The position numbers were made by a program, and so were the translations under genes. From assembly GCF_007748175.1 (NCBI RefSeq), contig NZ_CP037422.1, positions 4,272,327-4,336,326 on the forward strand: a stretch of DNA of 64,000 bases, in the 5' to 3' direction. Source of the DNA: Gimesia aquarii (lineage in GTDB: Bacteria; Planctomycetota; Planctomycetia; Planctomycetales; Planctomycetaceae). The notes beneath the pieces were generated by a model, which was not told where the DNA came from, searched no databases, and saw nothing but the letters and a program-made list of their open reading frames with translations. Shown piece by piece: positions 47,306 to 56,934 of the stretch (its first letter is position 1; every line of letters begins with the position of its first letter).

Positions 47306-48391
47306 ATGCCCACAACAACTGGTATGAAAGGTGGTGGTTACTACGACGCTAACTCGAAAGAACAGCGCTCTGCCTCTGATGCATTTCTTCCCTGGCTCGA
47401 AGAAGCAATTGCCGCGTTACCTGCGCCGGACTCGAATCAGCAATCATGGAATTTTCTTGATATCGGCTCTTCGGAGGGAGCCAACGCCATCCATGCTATG
47501 AAGCATCTGATTGAAACAGTACGTCGTCAATCTGACCTGCCTGTCTGGGCTTTGTTCGACGATCTCCCCACGAACGATTTCAATCAGCTGTTTTTGAACC
47601 TCTTTCCTGCATCGTCCCCTCGCCTTTCCGCAACCAACGTCTATATCGCAGCCATCGGGGGATCAGCGTTCGGAAGACTAGTTCCTCCCCAAAGCCTGCA
47701 CCTGGCTACCACGTTTAATGCCATCGGCTTTTTTGAAACCCGACCGGCAGCCAAGCTGCCACACTTTATTCTGCCGATGCAGCCCAATCCCCATGCACCA
47801 CGTGAGGGAGTCGAAGTTTCAGCCAGTGAACTGATCCCCTTCCAGAATCAGGCCCATCAGGATCTATGTCACTTTTACACCGCACGAGCTGACGAGCTGG
47901 TTAGTGGTGGTAAGCTTCTGGTTCAGATCTTTGGGAGAAACGAAACTCATTCTACCGGTCACGGACTCATGGATGTGCTCAGTGATGCGTTACTGGATTT
48001 CGTCGAAGCAGATATGTTACCGCGCAGTTTTTATGAAAGTTTTGTTTTCCCCGCTTATTATCGCGATATTGAAGAACTAATTGCTCCCATCCGGAACAAA
48101 CCAGAACTAGCAGCCGCCTATCGTATCGAACATGCAGATTCACGCGATGTCCCGGTGCCTTTCAACACTGCTTTTGCCACTACCAATGATCGGGAAACCT
48201 GGGCGCACAGCTATACCAGTTTTCTGCGAGCTTTTTCAGAACCGGTACTTGCAGCTGCGCTGCCGGACGAGTTGCTCAAGGGAAATATCATCGAGAAACT
48301 TTATCAACGCATGGAACGTCTGCTTATGGATCATCCACAGCGATACGAGTTTCATTTTATCTCAATTGCCACCTTGCTAACGCGAGTCTAA
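47306..48391 (+). CDS. SABATH-family SAM-dependent carboxyl methyltransferase
   Basis: A 361-residue cytoplasmic protein with the features of plant-type SABATH enzymes in order: M-K-G-G-G-Y-Y-D near the N-terminus, SAM loop [24 protein letters not shown], a [13 protein letters not shown] motif, and [18 protein letters not shown]. In plants these enzymes methylate the carboxyl group of small acids such as salicylate and jasmonate. Bacterial members are less common, and the substrate here is unknown. It is followed after 28 bp by msrB, possibly in one transcript. Confidence 0.9.
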   Translation: MPTTTGMKGGGYYDANSKEQRSASDAFLPWLEEAIAALPAPDSNQQSWNFLDIGSSEGANAIHAMKHLIETVRRQSDLPVWALFDDLPTNDFNQLFLNLFPASSPRLSATNVYIAAIGGSAFGRLVPPQSLHLATTFNAIGFFETRPAAKLPHFILPMQPNPHAPREGVEVSASELIPFQNQAHQDLCHFYTARADELVSGGKLLVQIFGRNETHSTGHGLMDVLSDALLDFVEADMLPRSFYESFVFPAYYRDIEELIAPIRNKPELAAAYRIEHADSRDVPVPFNTAFATTNDRETWAHSYTSFLRAFSEPVLAAALPDELLKGNIIEKLYQRMERLLMDHPQRYEFHFISIATLLTRV

Positions 48392-48419
48392 CAAAAACTT
48401 TGAAAGAGAAACTGGATTC

Positions 48420-48833
48420 ATGGAGTCATTCGAACAAAAATATAATGAACTCACACCTGAGGAAGCCCGTGTCATCCTACATAAAGGGACCGAGCATCCC
48501 TTTGTAGGAGAATATACAAACCTCAAAGAAGCGGGCACCTTCATCTGCCGACAATGCAACGCGCCCTTATATCGAAGTGAAGACAAGTTTGAGAGCCACT
48601 GTGGCTGGCCCAGTTTTGATGATGAACTCCCCGAAGCCGTCGAACGCCTTCCCGATGCCGATGGTTCTCGCACAGAAATCATCTGCCATAACTGTGGAGG
48701 CCATCTGGGGCACGTCTTCCTCGGCGAACGCATGACCGAAAAAAATACGCGGCACTGTGTGAACTCCATCTCGCTGAAATTCATTCCCGCTGGTCAGACC
48801 CTGCCAACCGTCATCAAAGAAAATCAAACCTGA
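48420..48833 (+). CDS. msrB: peptide-methionine (R)-S-oxide reductase
   Basis: A 137-residue MsrB. Zinc ligands are Cys43/Cys46 (C-R-Q-C) and Cys89/Cys92 (C-H-N-C). The H-C-G-W-P-S-F block and the catalytic Cys113 in R-H-C-V-N-S are intact. It reduces methionine-R-sulfoxide in proteins. No signal peptide, so it acts in the cytoplasm. The convergent selO gene ends 5 bp away. Confidence 0.96.
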   Translation: MESFEQKYNELTPEEARVILHKGTEHPFVGEYTNLKEAGTFICRQCNAPLYRSEDKFESHCGWPSFDDELPEAVERLPDADGSRTEIICHNCGGHLGHVFLGERMTEKNTRHCVNSISLKFIPAGQTLPTVIKENQT

Positions 48834-48838
48834 ATCTG

Positions 48839-50458
48839 CTATGAACTACAAGAGAGCATAGAACAACCGGCTCTGCTGCGCGCCCAATCAGGGCGTTTCG
48901 CAGCATACTGGTCCTGGTCTGGCTGCTCGTCGTACGGATGTCGCAATAACTCAAGCAAATCATTGACCATGGAAAAATCGCCCTGCTCTGCTTTATCAAT
49001 CGCCAATTGTGCCAGATAGTTCCGTAACACGTACTTTGGATTGACACGGTTCATCTTTTCTCGTCTGGCGATATCAGACAATGATTCATGGCGGAGTCGA
49101 CTTTGGTAGCCGCGAATCCAGTTGCATATCTTTGCGCGAACTTCCCCAACTACTTTTTCAGGCTCGTAATAGGCATCCATTAATGGGGCGAGTAACTCCA
49201 TTTCATCGGCAACTTCTTGATTTCCATTTTCTGTTTCTAACAACGACAATTTGCGGAAGAAAATGGTCATATCTGTTTCAACTAACTGTAAAATCTCTGT
49301 GAGTTCTTCAAACATCTTGAGATCGATCTCAGGCTGAAAAGAACTCAGACCCAACTTCGATGTCATCATCGATTGCCAGCCCTGCTCAAAACGGTCTGAA
49401 TAAACGTCGAGCGCCTGTTGTAACGGCTCAGCATCTTCAATCAATGGATGCAGGGCATTCGCTAATCGCACAAGATTCCAAAGTGCAATCTGTGGCTGGT
49501 TCCCAAATCGGTACCGCCGCCCTGAAGCGTCAGTCGTGTTGGGAGTCCAGTTCGGGTCGTAACCTTCCAGCCAACCATAGGGTCCATAATCGATGGTCAA
49601 ACCAAGGATCGACATATTGTCTGTGTTCATGACGCCGTGCACAAACCCGACACGCATCCAATGCACTATCATCTCCGCAGTACGACGGCAAACTTCTTCA
49701 AACCAGTGCAAGTAGACGTCACGACTCGGCTCGCCAAGATGCGGAAAATCGGTTCGAATTGTATAGTTGACCAGTTTACGCAGTGTTTCGATATCACCAC
49801 GGGCCGCAAATATTTCATAATTCCCAAAACGAAGGAACGACGGCGCAACACGGCAGACAACGGCACCAGGTTCAAGTTTGGGATGTCCATCATAAAACAT
49901 ATCTCGTTCGACCTGCTCACCCGTTAACACCAAGCTCAAAGCACGTGTCGTCGGAACTCCCAGGTGAAACATGGCTTCACTACACAGAAACTCGCGAACT
50001 GAAGAACGCAGGACTGCTAAACCATCTGCTGTACGCGAATAAGGAGTAGGACCAGCTCCCTTCAGTTGCAAGGTCCAATGTTCTTCTCGTTGATTAAGCA
50101 CTTCTCCCAGATTAATGGCCCGCCCATCTCCCAATTGACCTGCCCAGTTTCCAAACTGATGACCGCCATAACACATGGCAAACGGTTCCATGCCCTCCAA
50201 CACATGATTTCCGGCGAAAACCGCAGCGAACTGATCAGACTCCGAGGGATCTATTTGCAGATCCAACAGATCAGCGACTTCTTTTGAATAAGCAACTAAC
50301 TGAGGTTGAGCCACCTCAGTGGGCATCACAGACGAGTAGCAGGACTCTGTGACTTGCCGACGAAAATTTTTTGTCTCGAGATCGGCCGGCAACTCCCGTG
50401 TAAATTGGTTATCGAACTGCAGCTCATCCAGACGTCGGGTCGTTTGTTGATTAGTCAT
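48839..50458 (-). CDS. selO: SelO/YdiU protein adenylyltransferase
   Basis: A 539-residue pseudokinase-fold protein. Typical segments are Y-S-S-V-M-P-T, C-Y-G-G-H-Q-F-G-N-W-A-G-Q-L-G-D-G-R-A, L-Q-L-K-G-A-G-P-T-P-Y-S-R, S-S-V-R-E-F-L-C-S-E-A and V-H-G-V-M-N-T-D-N-M-S-I-L-G-L-T-I-D-Y-G-P. The C-terminal C-S-S, where eukaryotic homologues have selenocysteine, is Cys here. SelO transfers AMP to Ser, Thr and Tyr of target proteins and is linked to redox stress, which suits its neighbour msrB. Confidence 0.95.
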   Translation of the reverse strand: MTNQQTTRRLDELQFDNQFTRELPADLETKNFRRQVTESCYSSVMPTEVAQPQLVAYSKEVADLLDLQIDPSESDQFAAVFAGNHVLEGMEPFAMCYGGHQFGNWAGQLGDGRAINLGEVLNQREEHWTLQLKGAGPTPYSRTADGLAVLRSSVREFLCSEAMFHLGVPTTRALSLVLTGEQVERDMFYDGHPKLEPGAVVCRVAPSFLRFGNYEIFAARGDIETLRKLVNYTIRTDFPHLGEPSRDVYLHWFEEVCRRTAEMIVHWMRVGFVHGVMNTDNMSILGLTIDYGPYGWLEGYDPNWTPNTTDASGRRYRFGNQPQIALWNLVRLANALHPLIEDAEPLQQALDVYSDRFEQGWQSMMTSKLGLSSFQPEIDLKMFEELTEILQLVETDMTIFFRKLSLLETENGNQEVADEMELLAPLMDAYYEPEKVVGEVRAKICNWIRGYQSRLRHESLSDIARREKMNRVNPKYVLRNYLAQLAIDKAEQGDFSMVNDLLELLRHPYDEQPDQDQYAAKRPDWARSRAGCSMLSCSS

Positions 50459-50640
50459 AACAAGATTGAATCGCTCAGGTGGGCTCGTGAAAAGGTATGC
50501 ATCTCAAAAACTATTCAGATAGCATTATGTTAAGTAACATCTCGTACTATTATAGGCAACCTCTTCATAGAAACACGGCCTTGTTAAAAGAAAAAAAATT
50601 CTTTGAGCTTAGAAAGACTCTATTTTGATGCTTTATACGT

Positions 50641-52272
50641 TTACACTTCCAACCGCTGAGTTTTTCGAGAAGACAAAAAAGCAGTCAACAATATAATTAT
50701 ACCAATCATTCCAAAAACGAGTGGAAAATGAAAACTGGTAAGACTGAATTCCCCATTTCTTTCAGCATTGAAGAGATTGTTGTAAATAAAGATGGGATCA
50801 TAATCAGAGATTGTAGGAATCGATTCCATGACCATTGAGCCAATAAAAAAGAAGGAGAGCGCGACCACAGCCCCTCGCACTGGCTTTTTCCACCAGCAGA
50901 CTCCCAAAACCGCCAGTGAATACATCATTGAATGCAACACTGGGTAACAGGCGATATAAGACCAGCTTAAAAAATTCGTGTTATAGAAAGTGGTTTGGGA
51001 AGAATTCTGTAGAAGTGAATTCCAACTGACTAAAATTGTAGTCCCATCCAAAACCATCAAAACGGCAAAGAGTCCCACAAAATACTTAAACCAGAACCAG
51101 CGGTTGATCGAAATGGGTCGGGACATCCAGAAATGCCCCAAACCAGGTGCAAGTTCGGCAGCAAAGATCCCTGAACCGACTACAGTCGCCCAAAGTATTC
51201 CCACAATCCACATTGCCGAAGGTAGACTATAAGCAGTCAGCACCACAGGCCTCCCATCGGAAGGCCCCATGGAAAGGATATTCGCGATTGCCATCACACA
51301 TGCTAAGACCAGCCCCGCTAATGCTAACGGGACAGTCTGTCGTAAATTAATCCAGATCAGTGAAGACGACTCTCTTCGATGGGGAAAAGAAATCCAGGAA
51401 AACAAGGGCATCCAAATCCAGCGACGCTTTCGATGAGAAATCAAACCAGTTCTCGTTCCATACCGTCGCGTAAACCAGTATGCCAGACCAGACAAAATGA
51501 TGAGATTCAGAAACAAGGGTATCCAGATCCGATTCGCAAGATCGAGATCACTGAAACTACCCTGTCCATCCCCGTACCCATAAAAAATCACCATTGATTG
51601 GGGAAACAGAGCACCAATCCAATCTTGCAGGTGGGTAAAACCAGAAGATTGTAACATCATCCTCGCTTCTGTTGGAAAGATCCATGCAAAAGCGACTGCC
51701 GCCCCTATAAATCCAATGTGTACTTCGCGACGCCGACGTGCACCGATCACAGCCAATATCAGGAATAAAGCCATAGACTGAACGATAGCGATACTCGTTA
51801 TCTTTGCCAGTAAGATCACAGCAGCGGTGACGGACAAACTAGGGAGTTTTGTGATCGCAAAACCAGACGGAAATCCTTCCGCACGTGCAGGGACTTGCTC
51901 CAGCACTCCACTAGCTAACAAAACAGCAAGAATCAAAGCACCTAACAAGATCGGTCCTACTAAAGAAAAAACGGCAAAACCCAATCTGACCGTTGCTATT
52001 TTCTGAAGTGAAACAGGCAGAGATAAAGATAAAGAAAGTGTCTGATGCGTGACCTCACTTAAACACACCCGCATGGCAAGAAAGACAGTCATAAACAGAC
52101 TATAGACTAGACAGATCGATCCAAATCGGGCCACTGGTGTGCGATAACCGAAGGTGCTTTCATAAGTGACTACATAGAGGACACCACATAAAATCCAAGC
52201 CAGGCAAACGAAAAGTATTCGCTTTTTCTCCTGCCATTCCTTCCAGAGCAGAGATTGTAAAACCAAATCCAT
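50641..52272 (-). CDS. ABC transporter permease (ABC-2 type)
   Basis: A 543-residue membrane protein with about twelve predicted helices in two halves of roughly six, separated by a positively charged loop (about 270-305). It has no nucleotide-binding site. The ATPase gene lies 44 bp upstream and a GntR-type regulator before that, so it is the permease of a GntR-regulated three-gene unit. The substrate is unknown; similar systems respond to cell-wall or membrane stress. Confidence 0.87.
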   Translation of the reverse strand: MDLVLQSLLWKEWQEKKRILFVCLAWILCGVLYVVTYESTFGYRTPVARFGSICLVYSLFMTVFLAMRVCLSEVTHQTLSLSLSLPVSLQKIATVRLGFAVFSLVGPILLGALILAVLLASGVLEQVPARAEGFPSGFAITKLPSLSVTAAVILLAKITSIAIVQSMALFLILAVIGARRRREVHIGFIGAAVAFAWIFPTEARMMLQSSGFTHLQDWIGALFPQSMVIFYGYGDGQGSFSDLDLANRIWIPLFLNLIILSGLAYWFTRRYGTRTGLISHRKRRWIWMPLFSWISFPHRRESSSLIWINLRQTVPLALAGLVLACVMAIANILSMGPSDGRPVVLTAYSLPSAMWIVGILWATVVGSGIFAAELAPGLGHFWMSRPISINRWFWFKYFVGLFAVLMVLDGTTILVSWNSLLQNSSQTTFYNTNFLSWSYIACYPVLHSMMYSLAVLGVCWWKKPVRGAVVALSFFFIGSMVMESIPTISDYDPIFIYNNLFNAERNGEFSLTSFHFPLVFGMIGIIILLTAFLSSRKTQRLEV

Positions 52273-52316
52273 AAAACTGAACCTTTAATCTATCACTCGC
52301 AAAGTACCTTATTTCG

Positions 52317-53231
52317 TTATACAACAACCGGCGTACCTGATTGCGGCCAAGCCTGAGTGCGACCGATAACAAACGCTTCAAATATCTCATCGAGACTTAA
52401 GTCGACAACTTCATGATCAACTCCCAATTCGGTTAAGTGCTCCACAAAGTCTGCTGCACCGTCAATGGTCACAGTGAACTGATCTTCAAACCGCTGGACA
52501 TCGCGCAGACCTTGGGGCGGTAACACTTGGGATATGCCATCAGAAGTCAAAACAATACGTTTGACTTCACTACGTAGTGTTTCTGTCGATGACTGGCGGA
52601 TGATTCTGCCACCATCGAGAATTGCTACTGTGTCAGCGACTGCTTCGACTTCATCAAGTAAATGCGAACTAAATAGAACCGTTCGACCGGCAGCCTGTAA
52701 ATGTTCGATCAAATCACGATTGAATTCTTTGCGGGCAATCGTATCGAGTCCTAACGCAGGATCATCCAGAATCACCACATTGGGTTGATGTGCAAGTGCC
52801 AACGTTAAACCTAGTTTGACATTTTGTCCTTTGGAAAGCTGTTCAATCCGTTGATGTCGAGGAATGTGAAATCGTTCCAGATAATCGTCGGCTAATTCCT
52901 GATGCCAGGCAGGATAAAATGGAGTAAGAAAATGACAAAGTTCAACTGGTGTCATCCAACCATACATGGTTTGATCTTCAGCCAGATAACCGACGCGGCG
53001 ACGTAATTCAATCGCATCTCGGGTCGGGTCACAGCCATCGATTTCCATTGATCCACCATCTGGTTTCAATAAACCAAGCAGCATACGAATCATTGTTGTT
53101 TTCCCAGCCCCGTTTCTGCCCAGCAGCGCCAAAGTTTCACCACGAGGAATTTCCAACGAAACATTTTCAAGTACAACATTTTTACCAAACGTTTTGTGAA
53201 GTTGCTGAATTTTAATGGCTGTCTCTAACAT
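52317..53231 (-). CDS. ABC transporter ATP-binding protein
   Basis: A 304-residue ATPase: Walker A G-R-N-G-A-G-K-T-T, Q-loop, signature L-S-K-G-Q, and Walker B V-V-I-L-D-D-P-A-L-G-L-D, with Asp where most ATPases have the catalytic Glu. A C-terminal extension of about 80 residues follows. It energises the permease encoded next. The regulator gene lies 20 bp upstream. Confidence 0.93.
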   Translation of the reverse strand: MLETAIKIQQLHKTFGKNVVLENVSLEIPRGETLALLGRNGAGKTTMIRMLLGLLKPDGGSMEIDGCDPTRDAIELRRRVGYLAEDQTMYGWMTPVELCHFLTPFYPAWHQELADDYLERFHIPRHQRIEQLSKGQNVKLGLTLALAHQPNVVILDDPALGLDTIARKEFNRDLIEHLQAAGRTVLFSSHLLDEVEAVADTVAILDGGRIIRQSSTETLRSEVKRIVLTSDGISQVLPPQGLRDVQRFEDQFTVTIDGAADFVEHLTELGVDHEVVDLSLDEIFEAFVIGRTQAWPQSGTPVVV

Positions 53232-53251
53232 GAACGGCTCCCGATGAATGA

Positions 53252-53701
53252 TTAAGCTGTATTGGATTCTGTTTTGATCTTTTGCCGGGTAATAGCTTCC
53301 GCTTTGAGCTCTCGTTTTGCATCAGCAATCGATGTTGTCAAAAATTTTCGTAGTTCAGTCGCCGTAAGACCCAATAAAACTCCACGATGGACGACTGCAG
53401 AAAACTCTAGTTGAAATTGTGCACGTTGCTCAGCGAGTTGCTGGGCATTTTCTGTCACAGCAGATTGTGGCAACACAAAGGTTCCTTCTCCGTGACGCAT
53501 CTCGACCAATCCCTCGACGGATAGTCTCTCGTAAACGCGTACTACAGTGTTGACATTGACGGCCAGTCTTTGCGCCAGCTTCCTTACGGAGGGTAGACAA
53601 TCACCGGGTTTCAACGTCCCTGAAAGACAATGGGCTTGAATTTGCTCCACAATCTGCCGGGAGATCGGCGTGGAGGAACCTCGTTCAATTCGAATGTGCA
53701 T
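53252..53701 (-). CDS. GntR-family regulator (YtrA type)
   Basis: A 149-residue protein started at 53701, with GAGGGG eight bases upstream; a start at 53725 would lie in the promoter repeats. The N-terminal winged helix has P-I-S-R-Q-I-V-E-Q-I-Q, L-P-S-V-R-K-L-A-Q-R-L-A-V-N-V-N-T-V-V-R and E-G-L-V-E-M-R-H-G-E-G-T-F-V. The short helical C-terminus without an effector domain is typical of the YtrA group, which represses neighbouring ABC transporter genes. Confidence 0.92.
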   Translation of the reverse strand: MHIRIERGSSTPISRQIVEQIQAHCLSGTLKPGDCLPSVRKLAQRLAVNVNTVVRVYERLSVEGLVEMRHGEGTFVLPQSAVTENAQQLAEQRAQFQLEFSAVVHRGVLLGLTATELRKFLTTSIADAKRELKAEAITRQKIKTESNTA

Positions 53702-53716
53702 AATGAATCCCCTCAA

Positions 53717-53741
53717 ACAGTACACAGTACTATAACAGTAA
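53717..53741. promoter_or_regulatory. operator candidate of the GntR-ABC operon
   Basis: Upstream of the regulator gene, AGTACACAGTACT (53719-53731) is a palindrome with 5-bp arms, and ACAGTA occurs three times within about 25 bp. It overlaps the likely promoter and is a good site for the YtrA-type repressor. Confidence 0.45.
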
Positions 53742-53958
53742 TATTTTTCGAGTCAACACATTTCTATTAACAGGGAAGACGCTGATGCTCTCCGATGGGT
53801 GACTCTTCTATATCTTATTTTTGCCTTGAAGAATCAAAGCGAAATCAGCATAGTTAACATAAACAAAAATTGATGCATTCTCAGCAAGCTAATCATTCTT
53901 CCTTTACTTTGGCCAGCAGTGATTCGCCAACTTGAGTCAGAAAAACAGGAACTAATGC

Positions 53959-55206
53959 ATGTCTCTCATAAATCGTCGAACCTGGCTCAAACAGGCTTCC
54001 ATGACATCGCTGCCCTTGTTGATGACGAGCGTCATAAATGCGGCCGAAACCTCTGGGCGCAAAAAATTACCGGTTGCAGCTATCGTTACGGAATATACTC
54101 CCAACTCTCACGCCGATGTGCTTGTCGGAAAAATTTTGGAAGGTTTCAAACAACAAGGAGGACCGGGGCCTGATCTCTATCTTGCTTCTTTGTATACAGA
54201 TCAAGTTCCTGAACGAGATCTAAGCCGTGTGTTGTCCCACAAATATCATTTTCCTATCGCTCCCAAGATTGAGGAAGCAATCACACTTGGATCAAACCAG
54301 GTACAAGTGGCTGGTGTATTGAGTATTGGTGAACATGGAACTTATCCCAATACTCCCGATACGAATCAGAAGATGTATCCACGAAAAAGATTCTTTGATG
54401 AAATCACAGCCACATTTAAAAAATACAACAAAGCTGTTCCTGTTTTTAATGACAAGCATCTTGGTTACCGATGGCAAGACGCCAAAGAAATGGTTGATAC
54501 TTCTCACAAAATGGGATTTCCACTGATGGCCGGTTCGTCCTTACCTCTCACATGGAGAAAGCCAGCATTAACATTACCTGCGAATTGTGAAATTGAGTCT
54601 GTACTCTCTATTGGTCGTGGACATTTCGAAGCACACGGTTTTCATACACTGGAGGCCCAACAATGTTTGATCGAACGTCGTAAAGGCATAACAGGAGTTA
54701 CTGCCGTACAAGCAGTTCGCGGCAAACAAATCTGGGAATCAGAACGACAAGGCCAATGGAGCAGGTCAATGTTACAAGCAGCTCTAGATGCAATTCCGAA
54801 TGTTGCAAAAGGTAACTGGGGGGAGATTCTGAAAGATGACAGTGCATTCTTTCATATCGATCATCAAGATGGCTTGAAAAGTACAGCAGCAATCATCAAC
54901 AGACTGGGACGACATTATGCTGTTGCTCTGAAACTACGTGGCCAACAGAAACCGATCGCCACCTGGTTCAAATTGGAGTTAACCCCACCATTCGGACACT
55001 TTGCCTACTTGCTCAAAGCGATCGAACACATGATTCATACTGGCCAGCCTGCGTATCCGGTGGAACGAACGTTACTGACAACGGGAATTCTGGATGCAGT
55101 CATGCATAGCCTGGCCGCCAATGGCAAGCGATTAGAAACACCACAACTGGCTATCAATTATAAATCTGGTGATTGGCCTTTTGCGAACCAGCAAATGAAG
55201 CATTAA
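53959..55206 (+). CDS. Tat-exported protein of unknown function, Rossmann-like
   Basis: A 415-residue protein. The N-terminus has a Tat-like signal (I-N-R-R-T-W-L-K-Q-A-S) and a hydrophobic run to A-A-E. After it the pattern V-A-A-I-V-T-E-Y and alternating strands and helices suggest a Rossmann-like fold, reminiscent of the secreted Gfo/Idh-like proteins of Planctomycetes. Other segments are S-I-G-E-H-G-T-Y-P-N-T, Q-K-M-Y-P-R-K-R-F-F and S-I-G-R-G-H-F-E-A-H-G-F-H. I cannot assign a reaction. It is a single-gene unit. Confidence 0.75.
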   Translation: MSLINRRTWLKQASMTSLPLLMTSVINAAETSGRKKLPVAAIVTEYTPNSHADVLVGKILEGFKQQGGPGPDLYLASLYTDQVPERDLSRVLSHKYHFPIAPKIEEAITLGSNQVQVAGVLSIGEHGTYPNTPDTNQKMYPRKRFFDEITATFKKYNKAVPVFNDKHLGYRWQDAKEMVDTSHKMGFPLMAGSSLPLTWRKPALTLPANCEIESVLSIGRGHFEAHGFHTLEAQQCLIERRKGITGVTAVQAVRGKQIWESERQGQWSRSMLQAALDAIPNVAKGNWGEILKDDSAFFHIDHQDGLKSTAAIINRLGRHYAVALKLRGQQKPIATWFKLELTPPFGHFAYLLKAIEHMIHTGQPAYPVERTLLTTGILDAVMHSLAANGKRLETPQLAINYKSGDWPFANQQMKH

Positions 55207-55250
55207 ATTTCAAACATAAGATCGTTACGTCTACAATTTTTTGCCCCCTT

Positions 55251-55269
55251 ATCTCTTAAAATGAGAGAT
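55251..55269. terminator. weak hairpin between convergent genes
   Basis: ATCTCT and AGAGAT pair around a 7-nt loop, between the Tat-protein gene and the convergent SelA-like gene. The stem is short and the T-run weak, so it is only a candidate terminator. Confidence 0.35.
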
Positions 55270-55272
55270 TCT

Positions 55273-56472
55273 TTACTTCAGCACCTCACACAGACGTTTG
55301 GCCAATATGCGAGCGTAATCTGCAGTCAAACAAAGCGGATTGATCGTCAGCAGCCCTTCATGCAATCGTGCATGGCCTACATAAACGGGCGGTGATCCCT
55401 GACGCAGTTTTTGGCATACTTCGAAAGCCGTTCCCACGGCTGATTCATCAATTTGAATTTCCAATTGAGGCCACCGCTCGCTACTTTCCGGCACGATCAA
55501 ATAACAGGTCGCGTTGACATTGGCCAATTCCAATTCTTCTCCGATCATCTCCAGCCAAGATCGGAATTCCAGATTTTGTGCGTCATACGCCCCCGAGACA
55601 AAGAGATCTAAGGCAGTCAAAACCGCAACAATTTCCTCTTTAGAAACCTTGAGTGCCCTGCCAATTCCGTGTCGTGGCAATCCTTGAAAAAGCGTGGTAT
55701 CGATAAAATCAGCCGGAGGCTGCCAGAGCTGGCTATGGTCATCCATATCGAGCATCTGCAGTGCAGCCGAAGAAATCAACTCGCGTGTCCCACACAATAA
55801 CCCGGTCGACTGTGGACCTCGAATCGCCTTGCCTCCACTAAACGATACCAGATCAGCTCCGGTAGCGGCAATTGCTTTGAGATTAGAGCGGGGAGGCACT
55901 TCACCCGCGGCGTCGACCAATACGGGAATGCCATGCTGATTCCCCACTTCGACAACGTCTTTTAAGGCAGGCAGCGAATCTTCCGCATGTACATACACAA
56001 TCCCTGCTGTATTCTCTGTGATCGCAGCTGCATATTCCCATTGCTCTGTACGTCGTACTCCCGCATTTGAAACAATCTCGTTGAACCCCACTTCAACCAA
56101 TCTGGCTCCGGAAGCCCGAACGGCATGGTCATACCCACTTCGCTGCTCTCGTGCAATGATAAATTCATGTGGAAAATGTTCACAATGAGGAAGTTGCTCC
56201 ATCCGACGTAAATCATGTCCAGCAAGTATCGCGGCCGCTCCCAAAGTCAGTGCGCCAGCCGATCCCGAGGTAACCAGACCTGCTTCAGTCCCGGTATGCT
56301 CGGCAATTTTTCGCGAGGCCGCTGCCTGAAGCTGTTCCAGAGAGACCCACTCACTCGCTGCCTCACAAAACGAGTCCAACACTTCAGATGACATGGGTGC
56401 GCCACCCAATCGTGTCACACTCCCACAAGCATTAATTATCGGCTCGACTCCCCATTTTCTATAAATATTCAT
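55273..56472 (-). CDS. SelA-like PLP-dependent enzyme
   Basis: A 399-residue fold-type I PLP enzyme related to selenocysteine synthase. Features: N-A-C-G-S-V-T-R-L-G-G at the start, T-S-G-S-A-G-A-L-T-L-G-A-A, V-L-V-D-A-A-G-E-V-P (Asp187) and the PLP lysine in S-F-S-G-G-K-A-I-R-G-P (Lys215). The family also includes D-glucosaminate-6-phosphate ammonia-lyase (DgaE) and other lyases. No selenium genes are nearby, so an amino-acid or amino-sugar lyase is more likely than a true SelA. Confidence 0.87.
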   Translation of the reverse strand: MNIYRKWGVEPIINACGSVTRLGGAPMSSEVLDSFCEAASEWVSLEQLQAAASRKIAEHTGTEAGLVTSGSAGALTLGAAAILAGHDLRRMEQLPHCEHFPHEFIIAREQRSGYDHAVRASGARLVEVGFNEIVSNAGVRRTEQWEYAAAITENTAGIVYVHAEDSLPALKDVVEVGNQHGIPVLVDAAGEVPPRSNLKAIAATGADLVSFSGGKAIRGPQSTGLLCGTRELISSAALQMLDMDDHSQLWQPPADFIDTTLFQGLPRHGIGRALKVSKEEIVAVLTALDLFVSGAYDAQNLEFRSWLEMIGEELELANVNATCYLIVPESSERWPQLEIQIDESAVGTAFEVCQKLRQGSPPVYVGHARLHEGLLTINPLCLTADYARILAKRLCEVLK

Positions 56473-56934
56473 CCTAAACTGTCTTTCTGGGAAAACTCAC
56501 TGGTGCATGAAAATGAACTATATTTCTTGACGCTGACAATTTAATAAAAGCGGCTTCGACAGAATGAAAACAAGTCTCGATTCCTTGATGTGTCAACAAT
56601 CAAACGGAAAAACTGCTAGTCATTTAGATTACCGCCATTAATCAATATATGATAGTTAAAAGCGTGATACTCTATCTCAGAAAAAGACCTTTAAAATCGT
56701 TGTGATTACAACAGAAATTTCATGCACATCACCACGATCGAAATGTCTTTCTATGATCAACAAGTCCGAGTTTTAAGGGCTCATAATTACACTCAATTGC
56801 AACTCTATCAAACAATTTCATCTTATTATGTAATAGAGTATTGACTCGCTACGACAGCCGTTACAATGAACCTAACTCCATCTCTTGTTTCAAGGCAGAT
56901 ATGAAGTCAGAATATGGCCTAAAGGGCAATAGTA
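56473..56934. other. intergenic divergent region
   Basis: About 460 bp, AT-rich, between the SelA-like gene (minus) and the response regulator (plus). It must carry two promoters. No repeat, hairpin or small gene stands out. Confidence 0.4.

Noticed and set aside
48420..56472. Possible selenoprotein cluster (MsrB, SelO, SelA-like enzyme)
   Set aside because: MsrB uses Cys113 and SelO ends in C-S-S, with no in-frame TGA in either. The SelA-like protein fits better with amino-acid or amino-sugar lyases, and no selB, selD or tRNA-Sec is present.
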